From contig CAWCVJ010000001.1 in assembly GCA_963799065.1 (NCBI GenBank), positions 868,001 to 932,000 on the forward strand: 64,000 nucleotides of DNA, read 5' to 3'. Within the stretch, counting starts at the first letter, position 1, and the number at the start of each line of letters is the position of its first letter. This DNA comes from JAJPHW01 sp963799065 (GTDB lineage Bacteria; Acidobacteriota; Terriglobia; Terriglobales; Acidobacteriaceae). Of this stretch, positions 16,937 to 26,491 are shown piece after piece. Below the pieces are notes generated by a model. That model was not told where the DNA came from. It did no database searches and saw only the letters and a program-made list of their open reading frames with translations. Position numbers and translations under genes: made by a program.

Positions 16937-19387
16937 TCAGTAAAGGCGTGTGTCGCGCCTTAAGTTGCCAAAAGCGCCGATGTTCGACAGGGAAAATGTG
17001 AAGCGGAACTGATTTTCATTGGGGACCGTACCCAGCGCAAAGCGCTGATATTCCATGTTGAAGCCACAGCAATCCCAGTTATACGTGGCTTGCAGCGAAG
17101 TGTATTGCAGCGAGTACAAGTCTGCGTCCACGCCGACGTTGACGGCGCTGCTGAAGCCGCGCTTATTGGGATAGCCGTAACCGACGAGCACTCTGAATTG
17201 ATTGAAGAGCGCAGGCGACACGACATTGTTAACGGTGATGGTTTCGCCAGGCGCCTGGAGGAATGCGTCGCCCCCACCGAGAGTAAGGGGTCCGACGCGA
17301 TAATTCAGCAAGGCGGTACTGGCGTTAATGTGGCTGGAATGAAAATCGTAGTCGAGATCCCATTCCACATCGGTGCGCGCACTGGCTTGGTAGCGCAATC
17401 GTGAGAGCAACGGCGAAAGGCGGCGCTGTTCAGTGATGAACGCGATTCCCGTGAGATCTTCGGTCGTGGCGAGCACATTGGGAACTCCGATCACCAGTGC
17501 TCCGCCGAAGGTTGGATCGAAGAAGTATTTTTGGGCCAGTTCCCAGGTTATAACCTCTTTCACCTGCGGCTCCGACGTGCAAGGCGAATCGCTTGGTTGG
17601 ACGGGTTTTTGCCATGGAATCAAGCTATGCGGCGGGGCGCCGCCAACGAACAACGAGGGCATCCCCGGGGTTGCGCAGTCGGAGCCGGAGGGGTGCAGCT
17701 TTTTGGCATAGAGGCGGTTGACGAGGCGATATTCGAACTCGTTCGTATCGCTGAGAATGTCGCGCTCGTCGAAGCGGATGATTTGCAAGAAATTATCCAC
17801 TCCGCTGACGTTGCGATAGATGACGTCGGGCTCGATGACATGTTTCCATTTACGGCCAAAGAGTTCGCCATCGAAGACGCGGCTGAGGGTGGGCGGACGA
17901 ATATCGACCGACGTTTCCACCGCCTTGCGGTCAATGCCTCCCGACTGGGGAATTCCGAGACCGATTCCCCCAAAGGCTGGCAGTACGCTCTGGGTGTAGT
18001 AGGTTTCGCGCACCGCGAATTCGGGGCGCAACGACCATCCGCTGAAGCGCAAGGGAAGCGCGATGCCGGGACGGAAATCGAAACGCCCAACCAGCGTGTT
18101 CGTACGGAACGAAGGCTGGGTTCGAGACACGCCGCCCAGCACACTGTCATAAAACCAATAAAGCGGTAGATGCCCGATCTGACGATCTACGCTGTCCAGT
18201 TCAAGGCTGGGCGCGTGGAGTATCGTGATCACGTCGCCGCCCGTGGTGCTCTCGTAATCCTGGTAACGTTGAACGTCCAGGTTGTAGAAGTAGCCGTTCG
18301 TCGTATTCGATAAAAACGCGTTGGATTTTACTTCGGAGTTGACCGCCTGGGTGTACACGTCATTGAAGGCCAGGCGGAACAGGTAAGAGCTAAGGTAATC
18401 GATGTCCGCGACTCCGCGGAAATTATGGGGCAGCTCGCTGGCGGCGTCGAGGCGAACATCTTCGCCACCTTGATTGACCGGGGGATGGCCGTAGCCCCGG
18501 TCGAAAACGCTGAAGAACTTCAGATCGAGGAACGAAGTGTCGCTAGGTCTTGCGCGAAATTGACCCTGCGGAGCCCATCCGCGCTGGGAGAAGTATTCCG
18601 CTCCGATGGTGGCGTCCATGCTGCGGCTAATGGCTACGAAGATCGACTCACCGAAGATGGTGCCCTTCACCGAAGACTGGCCAAAGTTGGGAATCAGAAA
18701 CCCGGTCTGGCGGGGAATGCGCTCAGCCGGATGAGTTGCGAAAGGGAAGTAAAATACGGGCAATCCATATAGGTGAAAAGTCGAGTCGTATATTTTTGCA
18801 TTGCCGCCCACGTCCACCTTCACTTTGTGGGCATTGAACTGCCATCGAGGTTTGGGCAACTGACAGGTCGTCACGCTGCCGTCGTAGACCATGTAATGGT
18901 CCGGACTTAACTTTTCGAGCCGACGGCCAGTGAATGAAAATGGGTTGGACGAAGTCAAGAGCACACGCCCCGGTTTCACCTTCACGCCGATCGCACCCTT
19001 TACGTCATAGAACGTTCCGGTCTCCAGTCTGAGGTTGTAGCTGGCGCTCTCCGCTTCGATGTGCTCGTCGTTAGGGCCGCCGTCGAGCATCACGTGTCCC
19101 GCGGCCGCGAGATCACCCGTGTCCGCGTTGTAGGTCGCCTTGTCGGCGCGAAGGACGTAGCTTTCGTAGTCGATCTCAATGGCACCCTCCAGCTGATACA
19201 GCGATTTGGATTTTTCCTGCCGGAGCGACTTGATGATCACGGGCACACGATTTATCGAGGACGGTGCGGCTGGCAGTTCTTGGGGATGGAACGTAGGGGA
19301 GAGTAGCTGGCTGGTTAATAGCGCTGGCAAAAGCAGCTGATGCAAACACAAAGTCGCCGTGATAATTAAAGCATTGCGGAAATTCAT
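16937..19387 (-). CDS. lptD: LPS-assembly outer-membrane protein LptD
   Basis: An 816-residue protein that inserts lipopolysaccharide into the outer leaflet of the outer membrane. The start MNFRNALIITATL gives a signal peptide. An OstA-like periplasmic domain (about 60-170, with YVLRADKATYNADTGDLAAAG cut here to its sense: strands on the beta-jellyroll) leads into a large beta-barrel, with YDSTFHLYGLPVFYFPF and PAERIPRQTGFLIP typical of the family. The protein ends in an aromatic tyrosine. Its presence implies an LPS-bearing outer membrane. Confidence 0.92.
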   Translation of the reverse strand: MNFRNALIITATLCLHQLLLPALLTSQLLSPTFHPQELPAAPSSINRVPVIIKSLRQEKSKSLYQLEGAIEIDYESYVLRADKATYNADTGDLAAAGHVMLDGGPNDEHIEAESASYNLRLETGTFYDVKGAIGVKVKPGRVLLTSSNPFSFTGRRLEKLSPDHYMVYDGSVTTCQLPKPRWQFNAHKVKVDVGGNAKIYDSTFHLYGLPVFYFPFATHPAERIPRQTGFLIPNFGQSSVKGTIFGESIFVAISRSMDATIGAEYFSQRGWAPQGQFRARPSDTSFLDLKFFSVFDRGYGHPPVNQGGEDVRLDAASELPHNFRGVADIDYLSSYLFRLAFNDVYTQAVNSEVKSNAFLSNTTNGYFYNLDVQRYQDYESTTGGDVITILHAPSLELDSVDRQIGHLPLYWFYDSVLGGVSRTQPSFRTNTLVGRFDFRPGIALPLRFSGWSLRPEFAVRETYYTQSVLPAFGGIGLGIPQSGGIDRKAVETSVDIRPPTLSRVFDGELFGRKWKHVIEPDVIYRNVSGVDNFLQIIRFDERDILSDTNEFEYRLVNRLYAKKLHPSGSDCATPGMPSLFVGGAPPHSLIPWQKPVQPSDSPCTSEPQVKEVITWELAQKYFFDPTFGGALVIGVPNVLATTEDLTGIAFITEQRRLSPLLSRLRYQASARTDVEWDLDYDFHSSHINASTALLNYRVGPLTLGGGDAFLQAPGETITVNNVVSPALFNQFRVLVGYGYPNKRGFSSAVNVGVDADLYSLQYTSLQATYNWDCCGFNMEYQRFALGTVPNENQFRFTFSLSNIGAFGNLRRDTRLY

Positions 19388-19551
19388 CGGAAATGCGAGC
19401 GACGCGTCGTGGTAATCCACCGGGCTTTTCGTGAACTTAGCATGGCGCTGGCCCCGGTAGCAAAGGAAAGGGTGTGGGCGATGCTCGCGAGTCATTCCCG
19501 TGAGCCCGACTTCGAAGTCGAACGTTGAGGCCAAAGATCGAATACTTACCT

Positions 19552-20664
19552 ATGCAAGCTTCCTCTTCTACTCATTCTCATGCGTTCGGAATCGACGCTC
19601 ATGCGGGCTTTGAATCGCATCGCTTCATCGTGACGGATATGATCTCGGCGCTGCCATTGGCCACAAGTCTCAAACCTGCGACGGTTGTAGGTCATGCAGG
19701 GGAAGAGCTGCCGCACGCGGAGCCAGGTCTCGAACCTGAGCCAGTGCCGGCTTCAAGGGAGGATCGTGCAAGCGCTCCGTCGGTGGAAGCGGACGAGGCG
19801 CTCTCTTTGTGGAAGGAGGAGGTTGCGGCTCGCGTCAACCGGTATCGCATGCGGCGCCCGCGTACGCCGCGTTATCCTTCGCTCGCTTTGAAATTCGATC
19901 CTCCGAAGCCTGAGACAGATGACCACGGATCCGTCGAAGTTTCAGCCTCCGTAAATCGCCGCGGCGGGGTTGAATTCACGCCTATCGTTCTCGAGGCCGC
20001 ACTGGTCGATGAGCTCGCCACGCCGGTTCCAGCGGCCGAGCCCACGGCGCGCATCCTGGAGTTTCCGCGGCCGGCCTATATGCCGTCCGTTGTTCGGCCC
20101 GATGCGATCGCCGATCCTGTCATGGACCTGCCCCGAATTCTCGACGTGCCGGAGGTTATGCCTCCTCCTCCTGCCTTGGGCGGGATTCATATTGAAGCCG
20201 AAATCTCTCTCAACGAGCGACGACCAGGTTTTGAGATTCCGCTTCAGCCAGCGTCTTTTGCACAACGGGTAGGGGCAGCGGCACTCGATGCTTTGTTGGT
20301 TGGGCTGAGTCTAATTGCGTTTGGCGCGATCTTTTTCGGAGTGAGTCATGCCGTGCTTAATCCCCGGGAGTTGGCGGGCGCGGGAGTGGGAGTGGGCAGT
20401 GCGCTGTGGCTTCTGTATCAGCATCTCCTGCTCGCCTGTTCCGGCAGTACGGTGGGATTGCGCTGCGCGAAGTTAGAGTTGCGCAAATTCGATGGGAGCC
20501 GGGTTTCGCGCTCGACGCGCTTTCTGCGCACGCTAGCGGCGATGCTCTCGGCAGCGTCGCTAGGCATAGGGTACCTCTGGTGTTTCCTCGATGAAGATCA
20601 ACTTTGCTGGCATGATCGCATCACCCGCAGCTACATGGCTCCGCAAGACTTAGCCTCAAACTAA
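19552..20664 (+). CDS. RDD-family membrane protein
   Basis: A 370-residue protein. The first ~230 residues are hydrophilic and rich in Pro, Glu and Ala, probably disordered. The C-terminal part is an RDD domain: FAQRVGAAALDALLVG (the R and D of the name), a helix, GSTVGLRCAKLELR, and a final WHDRITRSYM. The function of RDD proteins is mostly unknown; some act as ion transporters. Divergent from lptD. Confidence 0.82.
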   Translation: MQASSSTHSHAFGIDAHAGFESHRFIVTDMISALPLATSLKPATVVGHAGEELPHAEPGLEPEPVPASREDRASAPSVEADEALSLWKEEVAARVNRYRMRRPRTPRYPSLALKFDPPKPETDDHGSVEVSASVNRRGGVEFTPIVLEAALVDELATPVPAAEPTARILEFPRPAYMPSVVRPDAIADPVMDLPRILDVPEVMPPPPALGGIHIEAEISLNERRPGFEIPLQPASFAQRVGAAALDALLVGLSLIAFGAIFFGVSHAVLNPRELAGAGVGVGSALWLLYQHLLLACSGSTVGLRCAKLELRKFDGSRVSRSTRFLRTLAAMLSAASLGIGYLWCFLDEDQLCWHDRITRSYMAPQDLASN

Positions 20665-20735
20665 CGGCGCACAGCAACTCATTGTGTTAGATTTTTACTA
20701 CTTCATAGATTTTGATTTTGGCTGACTATTCCAGC

Positions 20736-22973
20736 ATGGCATCCATTGACAACGTAAAGCGTCCCGCGGTGAAGGTGTTTGTGGCGACCACGGTGATGCT
20801 GACGTTTATTTCGTTCTGGCGGGCGTCGGCGATTGTGTTGTCCGACCTGGCTTCTTCTGCCTACTATGCGGGTGGTGACGCGGAAAAAGTCATCGGTAAG
20901 AGCGCGCCCTGGTTCATCCTCGCGGTGATGTTGTTTAGCTATGCGGTGCGGGCTCTTTACATTGAGTCCAGCAGCATGTTCGTACGCGGCGGCGTGTATC
21001 GCGTGGTCAAAGAGGCCATGGGCGGCACACTGGCGAAATTCTCCGTGTCGGCGCTGCTATTTGATTACGTTCTCACCGGGCCCATTAGTGCCGTTTCCGC
21101 CGGACAGTATCTCGCAGGCTTCATCGAGGACATCGGGCGTTATACTCACCACCCGCTGGTCTTTTCCGAGGATCATTTCTCCGCCATCTTCGCGTTGTTC
21201 GTGGTCATGTATTTCTGGTGGAAGAACATTCAGGGCATTCACGAGTCCAGCGAGAAGGCCTTGCAGATCATGATCGTGACGACCGTGATGGTCGTGATTC
21301 TGCTGATCTGGTGCACGATCACGGTGCTCCGCGCACCGATTGTGATGCCGCCCAACCCTCTGGCGCCGGGCGTTGTGCCGCTCAACAAGGAGTCGCTGGG
21401 ATGGCTCAATGGCACATGGATCAGTCATCTCACCCTGATCATCGTTTTCGTTGGTTTCGGGCATTCGGTGCTCGCCATGAGCGGCGAAGAGACTCTCGCC
21501 CAAGTGAACCGCGAAATTGAGCATCCGAAGCTGAAGAATTTGGAAAAGACAGGCCTCGTCATTTTTATTTACAGCCTGCTCTTCACGTCGCTGGTGTCTT
21601 TCTTCGCGGTGATGATTATTCCAGACAAGGTTCGTCCGGATTACTTTGGCAATCTGATCGGCGGCATCGCCATGTATCTGGTGGGGCCTATGCCGCTGAA
21701 ACTGCTGTTTCATGCATTTGTCGTCGTTGTCGGCGTGTTGATATTGGCAGGCGCACAGAATACGAGCATCGTCGGCGCCAACGGCGTGCTCAATCGTGTG
21801 GCTGAGGATGGCGTTCTTACTTCGTGGTTTCAGAAGCCCCAGAGTCGTTATGGCACGAGCTATCGCATCATCAATCTGATTGTTGGCATGCAGTTGCTGA
21901 CGATCATTCTCAGCAAAGGCAATGTGTATACGCTGGCGGGACTTTACGCTTTTGGCGTGATCTGGAGCTTTGCGCTGAAGTCGCTGGCCGTGCTGGTCCT
22001 GCGCTACACAGAGCCGGGAAATCGGCAGTGGAAGGTGCCGGGAAACATTCACATCGGCGGAAAAGAAATTCCCATTGGGCTCACTGTGATCTCTGCGGTG
22101 CTGCTTATGACGGCGATGGTGAATCTATTCACCAAGTCGGAAGCTACCGTCGCCGGAATCATATTTAGCGTGGTGTTTTTTGCTTTATTTACCTTCTCAG
22201 AGCATCGCGTGGCGCGCGAGCGAAAAGGCAAGCCAGAGAATCTGGATCAGTTTCGCGTTTACGGAAATCAGGAGTTAGGCAGCGGAGCGCTTGGGGTTCG
22301 CCCAGGAAACATCTTGGTCGCGGTGCGCGACCCGCGCAATCTTTATTACTTGCGCGACGTACTTCGCCGCACCGATACGACGCGACAGGACGTGGTGGTG
22401 ATGACCGCCCGCCTCTATCACCGCGAACATACTTTTAGCGGCAGCGTGGTACTCGAAGCGGGGGAAATTTTTGATCACTACGAGCAGGAGCTTTTCACTG
22501 GCGTGGTCGCTGCGGCGGAAAAAGAAGGACGACCGGTGTCACTCCTGGTGGTTCCGGCGAATGAAGTGTTCGAGGCCATCGTCGTAACGGCGCAGCGACT
22601 TGATTCCAGTCGCGTGGTGTGTGGGGTGTCCAACAAGCTCACCAATGACGAGCAGGCGAAGTTCACTGGCGACGCTTGGGAAAAGCTGCCGGAGCCGAAG
22701 CCGCGGCTGATTTTGGAAGTGCATTCACCAGAGGGCGTTTCGAAAGAATACGTCATCGGCCCGCATACGCCGCGACTGCGCGCTCAGGATCTCGAGCTGA
22801 TGCACAAGGTTTGGCTGGACGTAACGGCTGATCCTAAATACTGCGGAGCTCATCACTACCACGTCGTCAAGCTTGCTCTCGAAGAATTGGAGCGAGAGTT
22901 GAGCACCGAAAAACGCGCCGAGTTGCTGGCCAAATTATTCGATGAAATGCGCGACGATGCCAAGCCTTGCTAG
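20736..22973 (+). CDS. APC-superfamily amino-acid permease with C-terminal cytoplasmic domain
   Basis: A 745-residue transporter. About 12 transmembrane segments occupy residues 1-490 (for example TATVMLTFISFWRAS-like first helix and FILAVMLFSYAVRAL). After the repeated helices a ~250-residue soluble region (about 510-745) resembles a universal-stress-protein-like domain, with NILVAVRDPRNLYYL and VVGVSNKL-type strands. The N-terminal GGDAEKVIGKSAPWF and helix order suit the amino-acid/polyamine family; substrate unknown. Start MASIDNV chosen over an upstream TTG. Confidence 0.85.
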   Translation: MASIDNVKRPAVKVFVATTVMLTFISFWRASAIVLSDLASSAYYAGGDAEKVIGKSAPWFILAVMLFSYAVRALYIESSSMFVRGGVYRVVKEAMGGTLAKFSVSALLFDYVLTGPISAVSAGQYLAGFIEDIGRYTHHPLVFSEDHFSAIFALFVVMYFWWKNIQGIHESSEKALQIMIVTTVMVVILLIWCTITVLRAPIVMPPNPLAPGVVPLNKESLGWLNGTWISHLTLIIVFVGFGHSVLAMSGEETLAQVNREIEHPKLKNLEKTGLVIFIYSLLFTSLVSFFAVMIIPDKVRPDYFGNLIGGIAMYLVGPMPLKLLFHAFVVVVGVLILAGAQNTSIVGANGVLNRVAEDGVLTSWFQKPQSRYGTSYRIINLIVGMQLLTIILSKGNVYTLAGLYAFGVIWSFALKSLAVLVLRYTEPGNRQWKVPGNIHIGGKEIPIGLTVISAVLLMTAMVNLFTKSEATVAGIIFSVVFFALFTFSEHRVARERKGKPENLDQFRVYGNQELGSGALGVRPGNILVAVRDPRNLYYLRDVLRRTDTTRQDVVVMTARLYHREHTFSGSVVLEAGEIFDHYEQELFTGVVAAAEKEGRPVSLLVVPANEVFEAIVVTAQRLDSSRVVCGVSNKLTNDEQAKFTGDAWEKLPEPKPRLILEVHSPEGVSKEYVIGPHTPRLRAQDLELMHKVWLDVTADPKYCGAHHYHVVKLALEELERELSTEKRAELLAKLFDEMRDDAKPC

Positions 22974-23054
22974 GGTCTTTTTTCTCTTGGCATGGTTTCT
23001 CCTTGACACTAGATAAGGCCCAAGAGTACCTTCGCGGGGCTGCGAGAATCTCTC

Positions 23055-23477
23055 ATGCGCCACGTCGCTAGCGCCGTCTCACTCTCTCTCTCTCTGCATT
23101 TGTGTGACTGCCCACGCCCAGAACGCGCCCTTCGATCAGTTCAACGGCGTGACTGCGAGATGGCTGTCGCGCAGACTTCGGGCACGGTCGCGTTCAGCCT
23201 CTCGGGTCCCGGAAGCCCGGTTTCCTACAACCTTCTTATGGAAGGGCCGATTGGCACGAGTGGCGCCTACAAGGAGGTTGGAGTTCTTGCGCAGACGTCA
23301 TGGGGTGTTTCGACTGGGCCGGACAACACGCTGACTACGACGGGGGTCGGGATACACGTGAAAGCGTTGATTCAGAACGGCACTACGGGCGGTTCGCTAG
23401 CCCTCCAGACCACGCTCGGCGGGACGAGCATCCAGATGCTGGCGAATTCGGTTTGCACCTTGGTGCAAGCCAACTAG
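23055..23477 (+). CDS. Secreted hypothetical protein with a CT repeat in its signal-peptide region
   Basis: The body (about residue 36 onward: AVAQTSGTVAFSLSGPGSPV...) reads like a beta-rich exported protein of ~105 residues. Its N-terminus in this frame, however, is poor (HLCDCPRPERALRSVQRR). In another frame the same bases give a good signal-peptide end, CICVTAHAQNAPFDQFNGV. The switch lies at a (CT)7 tract (23082-23095); a second shift near 23155 would be needed to rejoin the body. It may be a decayed gene, a consensus error or a slippage-prone locus. No family recognised. Confidence 0.45.
   Translation: MRHVASAVSLSLSLHLCDCPRPERALRSVQRRDCEMAVAQTSGTVAFSLSGPGSPVSYNLLMEGPIGTSGAYKEVGVLAQTSWGVSTGPDNTLTTTGVGIHVKALIQNGTTGGSLALQTTLGGTSIQMLANSVCTLVQAN
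23082..23095. repeat. (CT)7 dinucleotide tract
   Basis: Seven CT units inside the predicted signal-peptide coding part of a secreted protein gene. Gain of one unit would change the reading frame to one that encodes a typical signal-peptide end. Confidence 0.8.
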
Positions 23478-23518
23478 GCGACGAGGCATCAAAATTTGTA
23501 GGTACACAGGAGTCAGCG

Positions 23519-24736
23519 ATGAGGAAACTAGCGATTTGCTTGTGCTTGTCAGTCATGCTTTGCGCCGCGGCGGCGGCGCAGTCAACCGAAACCGTGCTCT
23601 ACAGCTTCGGCGTGTATCCGGGCGACGGCCAACAGCCCTTCGGGGGCCCGCTTTTCGATGCGATGGGCAACATCTACGGCGTCACGCTTATCGGCGGAAG
23701 CTTCTGCCAGGTCAACAATGGCTGTGGAACCGTGTTCGAGCTGAGCCCGTCGGCGAATGGCTGGACGGAGAGCATTCTCTACAGTTTTTGCACGACCGGG
23801 GAGCAGTACACCTGCCCGGACGGCTCGATCCCTCAGGCCGGGCTGATCAGCGACGCCGCGGGCAATCTTTATGGCACGACCACATACGGCGGAACCGGTG
23901 AATACGGAACAGTTTTTCGGTTGAGCCCGCCGACGGGCGGGGGCGGCTGGACGGAATCGGTTCTGTGGAACTTCACGCGCTCGGATCCGACCAATGGTTG
24001 GCTGCCGGGATACGGCAGGCTGAACATGGACGCTGCCGGGAACCTCTACGGAACGACCGGCTATGGTGGGGCCAATGGAGTGGGGACGGTCTTCGAGCTT
24101 AGCCCCAAGGGCGACGGCACCTACACCTTCTCCATCCTGCATAGCTTCGTGGGCGGAAAGGGCGACGGAGCCCATCCGCTATACGGTGTTTCCTTCGACA
24201 AAGCGGGCAATCTCTACGGCACGACCCTGTACGGGGGACCGGCCAACGCGGGCACGGTTTACGAGCTGACCCCTTCGAACGGAGCCTGGACGGCGACCGT
24301 TCTTTACCATTTCAACGGGAAGTCCGGCTCACGGCCCTGGTCCGACGTGTCAGTTGCCAGCACGGGAAACCTTTACGGCACATTCGAGATGGGCGGCTAT
24401 GAGCAGAATGGAGGCGCCTTCGAGCTGGCGCCGCAGGCAGAGTCGGGATACAAGGAGTTCTCCTTCGAGTTTGACGGCCAGGATGGGGGGCAGCCGGAGG
24501 CCGGCCTTCTGGTCGACGAGGCAACTTCTTCCGCCTACGGCACGACGACATTTGGGGTCTTCAAGCTGCAGGGGAGAAACGAGACTGTTCTCTACAATTT
24601 CTGCCCGATCCGGGGATGCCTGGACGGCGAGTACCCTTCGACAGGCAAGCTGGTCGAGCGTGGCGGGCTGCTCTACGGCGAGACCGCCGCCGGCGGCGAG
24701 TTTAACGCTGGAGTGCTCTACAGCCTAACCAAGTGA
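23519..24736 (+). CDS. Secreted GloVer tandem-repeat protein (TIGR03803 type)
   Basis: A 405-residue exported protein with a signal peptide (1-21, ending AAAAAQ). It consists of about seven repeats of ~50 residues built round G-N-L-Y-G-T-T-x-x-G-G and G-T-V-F-E-L-x-P; good copies include GNLYGTTTYGG, GNLYGTTGYGG and GNLYGTTLYGG, with weaker ones near both ends. The repeats probably form a beta-propeller-like surface protein. Such proteins are abundant in Acidobacteriota. The role is unknown. Confidence 0.88.
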   Translation: MRKLAICLCLSVMLCAAAAAQSTETVLYSFGVYPGDGQQPFGGPLFDAMGNIYGVTLIGGSFCQVNNGCGTVFELSPSANGWTESILYSFCTTGEQYTCPDGSIPQAGLISDAAGNLYGTTTYGGTGEYGTVFRLSPPTGGGGWTESVLWNFTRSDPTNGWLPGYGRLNMDAAGNLYGTTGYGGANGVGTVFELSPKGDGTYTFSILHSFVGGKGDGAHPLYGVSFDKAGNLYGTTLYGGPANAGTVYELTPSNGAWTATVLYHFNGKSGSRPWSDVSVASTGNLYGTFEMGGYEQNGGAFELAPQAESGYKEFSFEFDGQDGGQPEAGLLVDEATSSAYGTTTFGVFKLQGRNETVLYNFCPIRGCLDGEYPSTGKLVERGGLLYGETAAGGEFNAGVLYSLTK

Positions 24737-24956
24737 CCCGGCGGCGTATGGGGTTAGCCAAATGAGGCCTATCAATCGACGATTCGCGCTGTCGCTTGTT
24801 ATCCTACAATTTCTCACGGCTACATCGATGCTACTAGACCGCGATCAGCAATTTTCTGCTGGGACTCCCGAACGCGACCAGCATGCATAACCATATGACG
24901 ACTAACGCTAAGCAATACTGACCCGCCCTCCCGCCGCCTGCTGGTAACATTCTTAG

Positions 24957-26483
24957 GTGAGTTCTTCCGCCAAAGTTCGAGTTCGCTTCGCGCCATCTCC
25001 TACGGGGCAGTTGCATGTGGGGAATGCGCGCACCGCTTTGTTTAACTGGCTCTTCGCGCGCAAGACCGGAGGCACAATGATCCTGCGCATCGAAGACACT
25101 GATCTGGAGCGCAGCGAGGCGCGCTATGAAGATCAGCTCATCGATGACTTGAAATGGCTGGGCATTGATTGGGACGAAGGCCCCGACGTGGGCGGGCCGT
25201 ATCCTCCGTATCGCCAATCCGACCGGCTGGCAATTTATCGCGAGTATGCCGACACGTTGATCCGCGAAGGTAAGGCTTATCTCTGTTTCTGCGGAGAGGA
25301 TGAGTTGCAGCAGGAGCGTGATCGCGCCATGGCGGAGAATCGGCAGCCGATTTATTCCGGCAAGTGCCGAGCGCTTGATCCTGCAGACGCGGCGGCCCGA
25401 CGGGCGGGCGGTGAGTTGGCCGCAGTTCGCTTGCGTATTCCCGAACGCCCGATTCGCTTTCATGACATCGTGCACGGAGATGTCGAGTTCTCAAATGAAG
25501 TCGTCAGCGATCCGGTGATCATTCGGTCGACGGGCATTCCGGTTTACAACTACGTTGTCGTGGTGGACGATGCGCTGATGAAGATCACGCATGTGATACG
25601 CGGCGACGACCATCTTTCGAATACTCCGAAGCAGGTGGCGGTGTATGAAGCGCTGAACTGGAGAGTGCCGGAGTTCGCGCATCTTTCCACTATTCTCGGT
25701 GCGGATCGCGAGCGGCTGTCGAAGCGTCACGGCGCCACTTCGATCGCTAACTTTCGCGAGATGGGCGTGCTGCCCCAGGCCCTGTCGAACTATTTGGCGC
25801 TGTTGGGGTGGGCTCCAACGGGTGGCACGCGCGAGATATTTACCCCGCTCGAGTTGACGAAGGAATTTACCCTGGAACGCGTCACGCCGTCTCCGGCTGT
25901 GTTTGACATGGAGAAGTTGTATTGGCTGAACCGGCATTACATCAAGCAGGAACCGGTGCAGCATCTCGTGGCGCTGGCGAAGCCTTTTTTTCAGAGTGCC
26001 GGGCTGCTTCCGAATGGCCATTTCGATGACACGCTGAGGCTGTGGTTCGAACGCGTCGTCCAGGTGCTGGCTCCCTATTTGGATCGGCTGGACGAGTTAC
26101 CTGAAAAAGCGTGGGCGATTTTTCAATTCGACGCGGCGGCTGCCCTGGCGAATCCCGATAACGCCGAAGTTCTGGCCTATCCGAACACGCGGGCAGTGAT
26201 GGCGCGCTTTACATCGAAAATTCTTGAGGATGAATCGGCGAAAGTCGCGCAGCTTACGCCCGATCAGTTCAAGCAGATCGTCAACGAGGTGAAGGCGGAG
26301 ACGGGGGCCAAGGGTAAGGAGCTATTTCATCCTATCCGGCTCATGCTCACGGGATCGCACTCTGGGCCTGACTTCGATCGCGTTGTGCCGATCTTTGAAG
26401 AGGGAAGCCGTCTAGAGTTGCCGAAGCGGGTGCTAAGTGTGATGGAGCGCGTGCGGAAGTTCGCGGAGAGTAACAAGATCTGA
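24957..26483 (+). CDS. gltX: Glutamyl-tRNA synthetase
   Basis: A 508-residue class I aminoacyl-tRNA synthetase that charges tRNA-Glu. A GTG start gives MSSSAKVRVRFAPSPTGQLH, with the HIGH motif as H20-V-G-N and the KMSKS motif as R253-L-S-K-R. The RIEDTD and YRQSDRL segments are typical. The anticodon-binding region follows to the C-terminus. Whether it is discriminating cannot be judged by eye. It converges on the TIGR01777 gene with 8 bp between stops. Confidence 0.95.
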   Translation: MSSSAKVRVRFAPSPTGQLHVGNARTALFNWLFARKTGGTMILRIEDTDLERSEARYEDQLIDDLKWLGIDWDEGPDVGGPYPPYRQSDRLAIYREYADTLIREGKAYLCFCGEDELQQERDRAMAENRQPIYSGKCRALDPADAAARRAGGELAAVRLRIPERPIRFHDIVHGDVEFSNEVVSDPVIIRSTGIPVYNYVVVVDDALMKITHVIRGDDHLSNTPKQVAVYEALNWRVPEFAHLSTILGADRERLSKRHGATSIANFREMGVLPQALSNYLALLGWAPTGGTREIFTPLELTKEFTLERVTPSPAVFDMEKLYWLNRHYIKQEPVQHLVALAKPFFQSAGLLPNGHFDDTLRLWFERVVQVLAPYLDRLDELPEKAWAIFQFDAAAALANPDNAEVLAYPNTRAVMARFTSKILEDESAKVAQLTPDQFKQIVNEVKAETGAKGKELFHPIRLMLTGSHSGPDFDRVVPIFEEGSRLELPKRVLSVMERVRKFAESNKI

Positions 26484-26491
26484 GCAGGCGT

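Noticed and set aside
21057..22052. 331-residue frame opposite the permease
   Set aside because: Rich in His, Asn and Gln, unlike the neighbouring proteins, and fully antisense to the transporter.
23300..23518. N-terminal extension of the GloVer-repeat protein
   Set aside because: The signal peptide at 23519 is a clear start and the extension runs over the preceding gene in another frame.
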